Assembly (NCBI RefSeq): GCF_950023065.1
Contig: NC_088681.1
Span: forward strand, 60,546,836-60,610,835
DNA from: Planococcus citri
Taxonomy: Eukaryota > Arthropoda > Insecta > Hemiptera > Pseudococcidae
Direction of reading: 5' to 3'
DNA length: 64,000 bases
Part shown: in pieces, positions 23,178 to 33,205 of the stretch
Layout of the letters: each line of letters opens with the position of its first letter
Position numbering within the stretch: position 1 is the first letter of the stretch
Translations under genes and position numbers: made by a program
Notes under the pieces: generated by a model
Database searches by the model: none
Seen by the model: the letters and a program-made list of their open reading frames with translations, nothing else
Told to the model about the DNA's origin: nothing

Positions 23178-24998
23178 CTATGAAAAATAAGACTGCCTGA
23201 ATCTTTCAGCTTCTTCGGCATTTCCTATCACCCAAACTAAAAATTGGCCAAAAGCAGGTGTTTTAAGTCGATCGACTCGATTTTCAACATACAATCTGGA
23301 AGCGCGCCTTTTTAAAATAGTCTCCGCTAAATAACTGATCATTCGCATTTTTATCAAAAGTACAGTTGGTTTCGCCAATACAAACGTGTCCACTAATTTC
23401 ATCACCGCTTCAAAAGAAGGATCCCACGAGACCAGAAAGGACGATAGAGTTTCTCGAGCAGCAGGTGACGATAAAAGTTGATTTTTGAATTCACTCGATT
23501 CATCTCTAGTGTCGAAAGTATCGTCGATAAATACACTAAGTTCGTCGACTCTTCTGACAAGTGGATAAGTAATACCGCCATTTGATTGCAAAATTTGCAG
23601 CTTGTAATTTTTCGCTGCTTGAACATCGGGCCAACAAAAGTCTACAAAATCGTTTAGTTCGTCGAACATCCCAACACTTAATAGTTTGCTGCACAAACGG
23701 CGGATATATTCACTTTCGGCTAAAATGTTAGCCTTGAACAGCGCAATTTCTTCGGTGTTTTGGAAGCAAAGTTTCATCATTCGAAGTAAATCTTCACTTC
23801 GGGTGCCTTGGATCAAATGAGACCAACATTCGCGCCAAAATGCGCTTCTCTGCTCAAAAGTGGCCGATGAAAGAATAATCAATAAAAATCCGGCGAAACG
23901 TCTGCTGCTTTGAAACGAACGTATCGTTTCAAATAATCTCGTGTTGGATAAAATACCTTCGACTATCGATTGTTTTACTTCAGTCGGGATATCGTTCCAA
24001 ATTAGCGAACAATGATACAACCAATTCGCAGGTTCTGTCCGACACCCTTCAAACGCTGAGGCCTGCTCGAGTTTCAACATTTCGACGACCAATGTGTTAA
24101 AAGTAATTTCGGTCATTTTATTTTTAATAAAATTCCACGTCGGTTGAAAGTAACCGTGGTCCCGGAGACGAGCATTCAGCAATTCTATTATCAATTTACA
24201 ACCATTTTTATTCACAAATACATCGAGCTGTTGATCGTTCAATTTCGATTTCGATAACACAAACGTAACTAACGATTTCTTATCACGATTGCAAATGCCT
24301 ATGGCATATCTCATTCGATTTTCCACAGATACCCGATTCCAGAAATACTCGATAGAAGGTGTATTATGAAACATGTTATAATCGAGCATAACTTCGTCAA
24401 CTGATAGACCCCCATGGATAGGAATCTTATCCAATTGATTCTTGAGAAAGCATATCCAATAATATAATTGCGGGCATTTGCGAAAATCCATACTATTCAG
24501 GTCGAAACTCTGGCATACAGAGGGCCAAATCCGTCTAATGTCGTCCTCGAAAAAATACGTAGAGGCAATGGCAAATTTTTCCACTTGAGTAAAGCTGCTG
24601 CAAAGCATCATGCGTTTCGCTGTTTTCGCATAATCGATGGTGCCACTGTAATCAACGACGAAATCGTCGAAGACTTCCAAAACAGAGTTTCGATGTGTGC
24701 GGTGTAAATGGAATATCGTTCTGTACTGGCAGAATAGCCAGGTAGTTGCCGAAGGCCCAAACCTTGATAAATATTCGTCGATAATTTCGTAAATTACTTG
24801 CTGCAATTCAAGGAGTAATACGTTTTTTGAGGAGATATGGACATTGAGTGGAAAAAATCTTTCTATCGTGCCGTTCATCCGATGTTTATGTATCTCATTG
24901 CGCCAGATTTCCTTGCTGACCGCGATAGCTGATAGATCTTTCAGGGGTGCGGGAGTCGGTTGTGCGATATCAAATACGGCAGGCGTTATTTCATCCAT
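23178..24998 (-). CDS. Tandem-family protein, copy 4 (606 aa, intact)
   Basis: Start MDEITPAVFDIAQPTP, end RFRQSYFS. It carries the family blocks VLEVFDDFVVDYSGTIDYAK, STYFFEDDIRRIWPSVCQSF, PQLYYWICFLKNQLDKIP, FWRECWSHLIQG and FGQFLVWVIGN. Codon-sized differences: two extra residues in LSKSKLNDQQ, and loss of about six codons where relatives have STFLGEN (here LQSNGGIT). The N-terminal half resembles copies 2 and 3. GGLSVDEVM and the LFETIRSF region resemble copy 5, so parts may have been exchanged by gene conversion (inference). Poly(A) signal 22763-22768 lies about 410 bases past the stop, followed directly by a degenerate minisatellite. Function unknown. Confidence 0.92.
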   Translation of the reverse strand: MDEITPAVFDIAQPTPAPLKDLSAIAVSKEIWRNEIHKHRMNGTIERFFPLNVHISSKNVLLLELQQVIYEIIDEYLSRFGPSATTWLFCQYRTIFHLHRTHRNSVLEVFDDFVVDYSGTIDYAKTAKRMMLCSSFTQVEKFAIASTYFFEDDIRRIWPSVCQSFDLNSMDFRKCPQLYYWICFLKNQLDKIPIHGGLSVDEVMLDYNMFHNTPSIEYFWNRVSVENRMRYAIGICNRDKKSLVTFVLSKSKLNDQQLDVFVNKNGCKLIIELLNARLRDHGYFQPTWNFIKNKMTEITFNTLVVEMLKLEQASAFEGCRTEPANWLYHCSLIWNDIPTEVKQSIVEGILSNTRLFETIRSFQSSRRFAGFLLIILSSATFEQRSAFWRECWSHLIQGTRSEDLLRMMKLCFQNTEEIALFKANILAESEYIRRLCSKLLSVGMFDELNDFVDFCWPDVQAAKNYKLQILQSNGGITYPLVRRVDELSVFIDDTFDTRDESSEFKNQLLSSPAARETLSSFLVSWDPSFEAVMKLVDTFVLAKPTVLLIKMRMISYLAETILKRRASRLYVENRVDRLKTPAFGQFLVWVIGNAEEAERFRQSYFS

Positions 24999-25037
24999 TT
25001 CTGAGATTCTTGATTCGGTATTTGTACAGGTGTAAAT

Positions 25038-25086
25038 TCGAACCTGGAATCGTAACGAGCGAATTAATTCGATGAAGCGAGCAGCT
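25038..25086 (-). promoter_or_regulatory. Conserved 5' block of copy 4
   Basis: Leader block with the perfect palindrome CGAATTAATTCG at 25060-25071. The homology with the upstream flank of copies 2 and 5 continues to about 25330. Confidence 0.4.
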
Positions 25087-26814
25087 GGCTGTAAATTAAA
25101 AGGTAAAAGAAAAGAAAATAAGGTTTGTTCTGGGTCGAATGATGAAAATTTCGTTCACGAATCCCCAAAATCGTTTCTTCAATCGTAATACTCTTCAGCA
25201 GAGAGCTTTCAACATGAAAACAATCATTCAACCACAATAATATGGGATCACTTCACGTTAAATCAGTCTGACTTTAGGGGTTCAGGTACACCTATTTCGT
25301 TCAAAATTCTTACCATCATTAGCTCCCCAACCCCACCTGGAGCAGAAGAGGTAGGAATGTTTTTTTCCAAGTCATAATCTCCAACTTTGCAGTATTATGT
25401 ATTTACTCGGTGCACTGTCACTTGGAGAAAATTCGTTTGGGGCGTTTCAAAAGTAAGGGCAACCAGGGTGTCTAACAAAATCTGAAAACTAAAAAGAAGG
25501 ACCTTGGAAGGACCTTTTGGAAGGACATTTTCAAAATTGAAAATGTACTAACTGATGCCCCCCTTAATTTATTTTTACAAAATTGCCAAAAAAAACTTCA
25601 AAAATTCATCAACGAAAAAATTAGCAATATTTAGATAGAACCTGTTCAGTTTCTTATCCAGGGTGACTGGTGTACAATCAAATCCAAAAAATAAAACGTC
25701 GTACCTTTTTCGTATTTTTTTCACACACCATACTTTCATGTTCTTTTTAGATCTAAAAATTGAGTATTTATTGGGAAACTACGTGTATTTTAATAAAAAT
25801 AATATCAGGGACTGTACTCAAATTTTTCTGAAAAACGTATCTAACTTTAGTACCTTAACCAATACCAAAAAGTAATCAAAAAAGTGATTAAAAAATTTTT
25901 AATGTAAAAAACAGGTGGGCATAAAACTTTCCAAACATAAACATTTCAGAGGCATGACCAATCGATGTGTGAAGGGAGATGGGTGACGGTGTATTTTCCC
26001 AATTATTTACTCTACACCCCCCCCCCTCAACACCTAGATTTTTCCAACTAATTGGCCAGATGTGGTTCGAACTATTTTTTAAAAAGGGAAGTTGGAAACA
26101 AAACTGCCAAATAAAATTTTTTTATTGATTGGATTACTTAGTTATGTTTTTGGATTTTCTCGAGTTGATTTTTCCATTCTAGGAAATGTTTGAAAATTGA
26201 TGTAGTAGAATTCAAATCTGATCGAGCGTTGCAAGGGTGAAAGCTGTGAAAAATTGATAATTCAAAGCGTACAACATCATTTCTTATGCAAAAAAATTGA
26301 TTTTCATAGCTTCAAAATTTTCAAATTTTGAAAATTTTCAGAAAATAATATAAGGTTGGTATTTAACTTATTATTTCTAAAAATACGAGTAAATACCCGA
26401 GCGAAGCGAGGGCAAAAATTTTTGAAAATTCACAATTTCTGAGGGGTAAACCATCATTATTTTCGATTTGAGGAGTAATTTTTCTACCCTCTAACTTCAG
26501 TTCGAGAAAAGAAAAGAAACATGATCTAGCCCGAGCGAAGTGACGGCGAAAGCTGTGGAAAATTGATAAAATGAGAAGTAAAACAACACCATTCCTGATT
26601 TTGATTAAATGACAGAACTATTTGAAAATTTACTTTTTCAAAAAGAAAGATCCATCGGCAAAAATTCAAACTTTTACTGACCTAGAAGGACCAGAAGGAC
26701 TGTTAGATACGCTGGCAACGGAGAGTTTTCTCAGAAGTACACCTTATTCAATATTCATCGTAAACGTCGAAACTTCAAGGTTGAACTTTTTTTGAATGCT
26801 CAATTTTCAACAGA
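25087..26814. other. Space upstream of copy 4
   Basis: 25087-25330 is homologous to the upstream flanks of copies 2 and 5. 25430-25560 has AAGGACCTTTTGGAAGGAC-type short repeats. Three copies of the dispersed GAGCGAAGCGAGGG motif lie at 26219-26258, 26396-26430 and 26529-26567. No gene is supported. Confidence 0.5.
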
Positions 26815-28190
26815 TATCAGAATGTTTTTCCTCTTCCCTCTTCCCACAAGCAAATTTCAGCAAAATTGGAGCACCAAAACTCCAAATTGAACTGATTTGT
26901 CCTCAAAAAAGGAAAACACTTGACAAAAACCAAAATTTTTAATTGTTGTAAAAAAAAAAGAAAAGAAAAAAAAGGGTCATTGAGAAAGAGTTTTGTCCAA
27001 AAATGGAAAATTTTCATTTAGTTTTCACAGGACTTCGATTTTTTATTATTTTTTCATCTTTCCAAATGTGTTTCATGCAGGGATAGGAAGGCCAACACTT
27101 CAGAGGAAATCGAGAAATATGAGAATTACTTTCAACTTTTGAAAACTTCAATAGACTTCTTAGAATAGGATTTTTACGCACTTTCGAACGATGAAATTAT
27201 ACCAGACCAAAGTTGAACACTAAGTGAGTGATATGATATTTTTACAAAACGAACCAGTTCTTCCCCAACCACCTCGGGCCAAGTACATACAAATATAATG
27301 ATGGTTTTTTTAGTGTTTGTCGTTGGGTGAGTAGCTCGAGTTGTTGGCAGAAGAAGTTGAGCGAAATTTAAACACACGACTTTGAAATTCGAAGATGCTG
27401 AGTTCTTTGGTACGTATACGTAAATTACGAGAGAAAAATTAACGGTACTTCTTATCATTATTGAGATCACGAAAAAATCAATTAAAATGCACAAGCCAAT
27501 CGCTTCACAGTTTACTTCCTGAGAAGTTTCCGAAAAAACAAGGTAATAATAGATAAGTAAAAACGGATCTGAACGTAACTAAAAATATTGAACATTTTTG
27601 GCAAAATAGAAGTCTATTACAATTTTAGCAAATAGCGAGACTTTTTTTGTCAGTTTTGTTGAAAAGCGAGGGTTCTTGTCAATTTTCAGCAAAAAGCAAT
27701 ACTTTCGACAATTTGAGTTGAAAGCAGGATTTTTTGGAAAATTGTCAGCGAAAAAAATTATACTTACTTAGTACTTTTTCGCAATTTTTGTCGAACATTT
27801 TTTTAGCACTGTTTACAGATTTTTGCCTCAATGGGGAGGGGGGGAGGGTCTGCAAGGAATTACATCCCCTTGAGGTTGAGTGCGACGAGATCGAGGGGAA
27901 GATACCTATTGCAAAAAAGAACAACGCATCCATCCTGCTGTACTTAGAGACTGGGAGCAGAACAATGAAGTACCTAATGAAGACTCGTTTAGTGATGGTT
28001 TGGTGAATAGACGTTGCAGCAGAAAATGAAAAAAATGAATAGACATTATTTTTTTTGAGACCTTGATAGAATTCACATCGAATAGCACAATCAGAGTAGA
28101 TGATATAATTAGTAGATAACTAAAATTTAAAAAAAAAGAAGAAGAAAAAAAAGTCATCAATAGTCATAAAAATAGACAATGTATTTATTC
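26815..28190. other. Downstream flank of copy 5
   Basis: 26970-27160 matches 13000-13190. 27175-27490 is the shared downstream segment, and 27590-27800 a degenerate minisatellite. Conserved 3' block sequence with TTTATT at 28194-28199 follows. The order is the same as downstream of copy 3, without the ACGACA element. Frames of 84-106 codons here are not supported as genes. Confidence 0.5.
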
Positions 28191-28522
28191 ATCTCTCATC
28201 TCGTATAAGTAAAAAATAAACTAAAAAAATACTCGTTCATGAAAAATTAAAAAAAGTACATTTCAATGCAACTCCTTATGCACTCGTAGCTAAAAAAAAT
28301 AAATGTAACTGTTTACATCGTGCGCAAATCGTAAAAAAAAATAATAATAATTACGAATCTTAATCGTACCTATTTAAAAATCCAACAAGGCCAATTAACC
28401 TGAAAAATTCGACATATTCCGCATATTCGACTACTAAAAATACTAACAAATGGTTCAATTTTATTAATTCACGCAGAACTGTTGGGAAAAACCTCACAGT
28501 AGCAGCTTGGAGACATTGAATT

Positions 28523-30915
28523 TTACAGAAGATTGATTCGCTTAAATCTTTCGATTTCTTCAGCGCATCCCAACAATGACCAGGGATAGGATGATGAAAT
28601 GTCTCGAGCTGCAGGAGACGACATAAGTTGATTCTTAAATTCGGACGATTGATCTTTATTGTCGAAGGCATCGTCGATAAATACAATAAATTCGTTGACT
28701 TTTCTGACTAGCTGAAGAGTAATATCGCTATTTTCTCCGAGTGTAAAGGGAGGAATTGCGCCATTTTCCGTCGCTTAGGTGAGGGAAAATTGTTCTCCTT
28801 CTACCTTTCGCTCAATTCTCTTACGTAACCACGCTATCTAGCGGTTTAGTTCGCGTTAGTGAAGTGTTTCACGTTATCCGATCACAACTTCAGTCAATCA
28901 CGGACTCACTAAGCGAGAGCTTAGTTTCCATTCGATAGATAGGTCGAGGTGCGGAGCCCTATCAGTACGTTCGACGTATGGAGCACGTACTTTCCACCTT
29001 ATAATTACTGGGATATGGAATATCTTTTACGTAATGGACTATCGGATCGGATCGTGGTTACTCAAGAGATGAACTGCGGCATCTCTAAATTCTCTTTTTA
29101 GAGTCATTCATACTGGACCTGCCCTATCCGGCATGAATGCCCTTGTCCCTGGGTGGTGTTTTTAACACACATTTGCGACTACATGTACTCGCTTCCTTTA
29201 AATCAAATCGTAATTCTATTTACGTAATATAATCAGACTATTTACATATAATGCTTAATAACCAATAAAGCTAATGTAACGTTATAGTTGTCCGAGTATT
29301 CATTTATATTATTCTATGTGTATAATTTCTCATCTCATATTTATCTCCGAAGAGTAGGTATACGAGGCGGTAAATCGCCAGTGCCTACCTGTGCGTAGCA
29401 CTAGGTATAGGTCTAACTAGGTCGTTAGGGTGAAGTTAGACCATGTAAGACATTAGCACCGCAGGTGCAAATAAAGAGTAAATACAGTCTTTACACGAGA
29501 AAAGTTGATTGCAAAAGCTGCAACTTGTAACGTTTCGCTGCTTGACCTTCGGGCCAAAAAAAGCTCAGCAAATCGGTGAATTCGTCGAACATCCCATTAC
29601 TTAATAGTGTGCTACACCAGATACGCACATTTTCACTTCCGGCTAAAATTCTATCCTTGAATTGGACAATTTCTTCTTCGTTTTCGAAGCAAACTTTCAT
29701 TATTCTGAGTAAATCTTCACTTCGGGTGCCATCGATCAAATGAGGCCAACAGTTGCGCCAAAATGCGCTCCTCTGCTCAAAACTGGCCGATGAAAGTATA
29801 ATCAATAAGAATCCGACGAAACGTCTGCTGCATCGAACCGAACGCATCGTTTCAAATAATCTCGTGTTGGATAAAATACCTTCGACTATCGATCGTTTTA
29901 CATCAGTCGGGATACTGTTCCAAATTAGCGAACAATGATACAACCAATTTTTGGGTTCTCTCCGATACCTTTCAAACTCTGTGGCCTGCTCGAGTTTCAA
30001 CATTTCGACGACTAATGTTCTGAAAGTATTTCCGTTCATTTTATTTTTAATAATCTTCCACGTTGGTGGAAGGAACCAGTTGTAACGGAGATGATCGATT
30101 AGCAGTTGTCGTATTAATGTGACACCATTTGTATTAGCAAATTCATCGAGCGCTTGATCGTTCAGTTTTGATAATGCGAATGAAATAAACAATCTTTCAT
30201 CATACTTCCAAAAGTTTTTGCCTTTTTCCATTCGATTTTCGATAGACATACGATTCCAAAAATACTCAGCAGATTGTCTACTCTGAATCATGCTGAGGTC
30301 AAACATAACTTCGTCAACAGATAGACCCCCATGGATAAGAATCTTATCCAACTGATTCTTGAGACGACATATCCAATAATACAGTTGCGAACAAAAAGCG
30401 AAATCCAGTGTATTCAAATCGAAACTCTCACATACAGATGGCCAAATTCGTGCGATATCGTCTTCGAAAAAATACGTGCAAGCTATCGCGAATTTTTCGA
30501 TTTCATTAAGTCTATCACAAACCATCATGCGTTTCGCTGTTCTCACAAAATCGATGGTGCCACTGTAATCGGCGACGAAATCGTCAAAGACTTCCAAAAC
30601 AGAATGGGGATTGGCGCGATGTAAGTGGAATATTCTCTTGTACTGGCAACACATCCATATCGTCGCTGAAGACCCAAATATTGGCAGATATGCATCGATA
30701 ATATCATAAATTACTGAAGGCAAATCAGGAAGTAATGCGGATTTTGAAGAGATAACCAAAGCGTGTGGGTAAAATGTTTGAATTGTGTTGCTCGCTCGAC
30801 GTTTGTGTATTTCATTACGCCAGATTTCCACACTAACTGCGATGGCTGATAGATCTTCCAACGGTATTGGAGTCGGTTGAGCAATATCATATACGACAGG
30901 AACTATTTCAGCCAT
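28523..30915 (-). pseudogene. Tandem-family copy 5, split by a solo LTR and internally deleted
   Basis: The frame starts at MAEIVPVVYDIAQPTP (30915) and is intact for about 473 codons to QLLQSTFL. There it runs into a 754-bp insertion (28742-29495), which adds one residue and a stop. The same frame resumes at 28741 with the family sequence GENSDITLQLVRKVNEF, then FIDDAFDNKDQSSEF, and ends at a TAA at 28523-28525. A second lesion lies in this tail: YPW is followed at once by SLLGCAEEIERF, so about 65 codons present in the other copies are missing, in frame. The frame is also open upstream of MAEI through the conserved leader (AARFIELIRSLRFQV). In copy 2 that leader is closed by a stop, so the MAEI start is preferred. 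A truncated product is possible, but the copy is most likely dead. Confidence 0.85.
28742..29495 (+). mobile_element. Solo LTR (Ty3/gypsy-like) inside copy 5
   Basis: The 754-bp insert begins TGTAAAGG and ends CTTTACA, the TG...CA ends of an LTR. It is flanked on both sides by CGAG (28738-28741 and 29496-29499), a 4-bp target duplication typical of Ty3/gypsy elements. The other gene copies have the uninterrupted sequence CTCCGAGAAA at this place. The ends match over only 7-8 bases, which argues against a MITE. AATAAA near the right end (29264-29269) suggests plus-strand polarity. There is no internal region, so it probably arose by LTR-LTR recombination. The exact family is not known. Confidence 0.8.
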
Positions 30916-30958
30916 TTCCGTGATCCTTGATTGTGTATCAGAACAGGTGCAAATTCGA

Positions 30959-31008
30959 ACCTGAAATCGTAACGAGCGAATTAATTCGATGAAGCGAGCA
31001 GCTTGCCG
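30959..31008 (-). promoter_or_regulatory. Conserved 5' block of copy 5
   Basis: Leader block with the palindrome CGAATTAATTCG at 30977-30988. Farther upstream the homology is broken by an inserted retrotransposon fragment (about 31030-31380) and resumes after it. Confidence 0.38.
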
Positions 31009-31029
31009 GAAATTAATAGGCGAGGAAAA

Positions 31030-31380
31030 TAAAATATATATATATTTTTTTAATATTATTATATTGTTTAAACAGTCACAAGGTATTAGATACATAAGTG
31101 ACTTGATATCAGTAAATATACATCTTAAATTAAATCATTGTACTTAATATCTCGAATAAATTCAAGTAGATCACAATAATTCTTTTCTAAAAAAGGATTT
31201 TGATTACGAGAAATTTTATGCAATAATCTAGAGTTATTAAATTTTGGACAATCAAATATGTATTGATGGGCTGACATAGGTATATGTTACATATTACAAA
31301 CAGGTTGTGGTAATTTAGATAATAAGTATTCGTGAGAGTATTTACAATGATTAATTTCACGTCTAATTAATATTTTTGAG
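31030..31380 (-). mobile_element. 5'-truncated non-LTR retrotransposon fragment
   Basis: Copies 2 and 4 have continuous upstream sequence here, while copy 5 has about 350 extra bases between AAATAAAAT and TTTGTTCTGGG. On the minus strand the insert reads PQPVCNM, stop, HIPMSAHQYIFDCPKF and continues to LEFIRDIKY. This resembles the Cys/His C-terminus found after the reverse transcriptase and RNase H regions of some jockey/R1/I-type elements. It ends in an A/T-rich (TA)n tail. The stop codon shows that it is dead. Clade assignment is tentative. Confidence 0.5.
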
Positions 31381-32067
31381 TTTGTTCTGGGACGAATGAA
31401 AAAAAATTCGTTCACGATTCCCCAAAATGGATCTTCCAATCTTGATACTTTCTAACCGAGAGGTCTTAACATGAAAACAATCGTTTAATTACAATCGTTG
31501 GTGATCATTTCATAACTAATTAGCCTGATTAGCAATTTTGGGCTCGTGGTACACCGATTTTGCTCAAAATTCTCGCTGCCATTAGCACCCAACCATGCCA
31601 GGACCAGTAGAGGTACATACACTAGTAATGCTTTGTTTTCTCGTCATAATGCCAACTTTTGAATTACATATATTTACTCGGTACACTGACACTTGCACAT
31701 GGAAAATTCGTTTGGGGCGTTTCAAAACAACAATGCTTTTTCACTTACGTTTATAAAAAGTGAACGAACGACAAACAATTATGAAATTCCACGTCAGACG
31801 AAGCCGGGCAGTACTCAAAGTATTAACAGGCATGAAATCCACTGTAGTGACCAACATTTTGAGAAATGAGAGCAAAGTATGCACCCCCCCCCGCCGCCGA
31901 TCCTCCAGGACAACTTTTTTCTTGAAGGGGAAGACTTAAGTAACATTTCAAGCTCTTGTCCTCAAAAAAAAGTGGCCCTTCTCACAAAATGGCGGCCACT
32001 TTGATTGACAGGTCAGCCGAAATCGCAGATTTTGCGTTCCAACATAGGACTATTCACGAATTTTTTT
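31381..32067. other. Upstream flank of copy 5
   Basis: 31381-31590 continues the leader-flank homology with copies 2 and 4 (TTCGTTCACGA, CATGAAAACAATC, TTTGCTCAAAATTCTCGCTG). The rest shows no gene. Confidence 0.5.
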
Positions 32068-33205
32068 AAACCGTACAAAGGACAAAGGTAGATCGAAAGA
32101 TCAGGCAAACATGTCACCTGTCAAAATTCCAAGTGCTAAAGTGACTTTTTCGATTTTTGGTGAATTTTTGAAAATCACATTCAGGCCAAAAATTAAAAAA
32201 TCAAAATTTTACCAAATTGACCAAGAAAACTGAAATTTGGGATATACCCTATTTTCGACACGCCAAATTAATTGGAAACGGTTTCAACCCGTTTTGGGCA
32301 GTTCTGGAGCCTCCAGCAGATTTTTGAAACTCGGATGGCAATGGAAAGCCGAAATTCATTCCGCAATAAACTAATTTCGATACGCTACGAAGTCGACTGC
32401 AGGTGGATTTCAAGTCGTTCTGGAGCTTCCAGCGACGTATTGAAAATTACTGGTGCCTCCAGTAGATTTTTGAAACTCGAACTTACCTAAAATTTCATCA
32501 AATGGTGAAGGAAAGCCGAAATTCATTCTGTAAACTAATTTCAATACGCCACGAAGTCAACTGCTGGTGGGTTTAAAGTCGTTTTGGAGCCTCCAGTGAG
32601 TTTTTGAAAGGTAGTATGGCGTTTTTTGGAAAATTGAAATTTCCAGAAAGTAGCTGGAAGCTTCAAAACCATTTGAAACCACCACGCAGTCGACTTCATA
32701 TCGTATTGAAATTAGTTTGCGAAGTAAATTTCAGCTTGCTAACTCCATTTGATGAAATTTTAGGAAAGTTCAAGTTTCAAAAATCTACTGGAGGCTCCAG
32801 TAATTTTCAAAACGTCGCTGGAGGCTCCAGAACGACTTGAAATCCACCCGCAGTCGACTTCGTGGCGAATCGAAATTAGTTCGTAGAATAAATTTCGACT
32901 TTCCATCTCTATTTTGATGGCATTTTGGGAAATTTCGAGTTTCAAAAATCTGCTGGAGGATCCAGAACTGCTCAAAACGGATTGAAACAGTTTTCAATCA
33001 ATTTGGCGTGTCGAAAATATAGGGTATATCCCAAATTTCAGTTTTCTTGGTCAATTTGGTAAAATGTTGATTTTCTCCCTCTTTTTTGGCCTAAATTTGA
33101 TTTTCAAAAATTCACCAAAAATCGAAAAAGTCACTTTAATAGCACTTGAAATTATGACAGGTGATAAATTTTTGCCTGATCTTTCGATCTACCTTCGTAC
33201 GTTTT
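32068..33205. repeat. 1.14-kb palindrome with internal sub-repeats
   Basis: The outer arms pair over long runs: 32220-32335 (CTGAAATTTGGGATATACCC, CGACACGCCAAATTAATTGG) is the inverse of 32937-33060. The match continues outward through GGTAGATCGAAAGATCAGGC (32088) and its inverse at 33174-33194. Inner arms also pair (32340-32600 with 32690-32940). The self-complementary word CTGGAGGCTCCAG and variants occur several times. The centre is near 32640. Similar short peptides on both strands simply reflect the symmetry. It may be a foldback transposon or a hairpin-RNA precursor. Confidence 0.75.

Noticed and set aside
28360..28686. 108-codon minus-strand frame
   Set aside because: It reads the tail of copy 5 in a wrong frame; the family frame through the same bases matches the paralogues.
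28742..29495. MITE interpretation of the insert in copy 5
   Set aside because: The inverted ends match for only 7-8 bases, while the TG...CA ends and 4-bp duplication fit an LTR.
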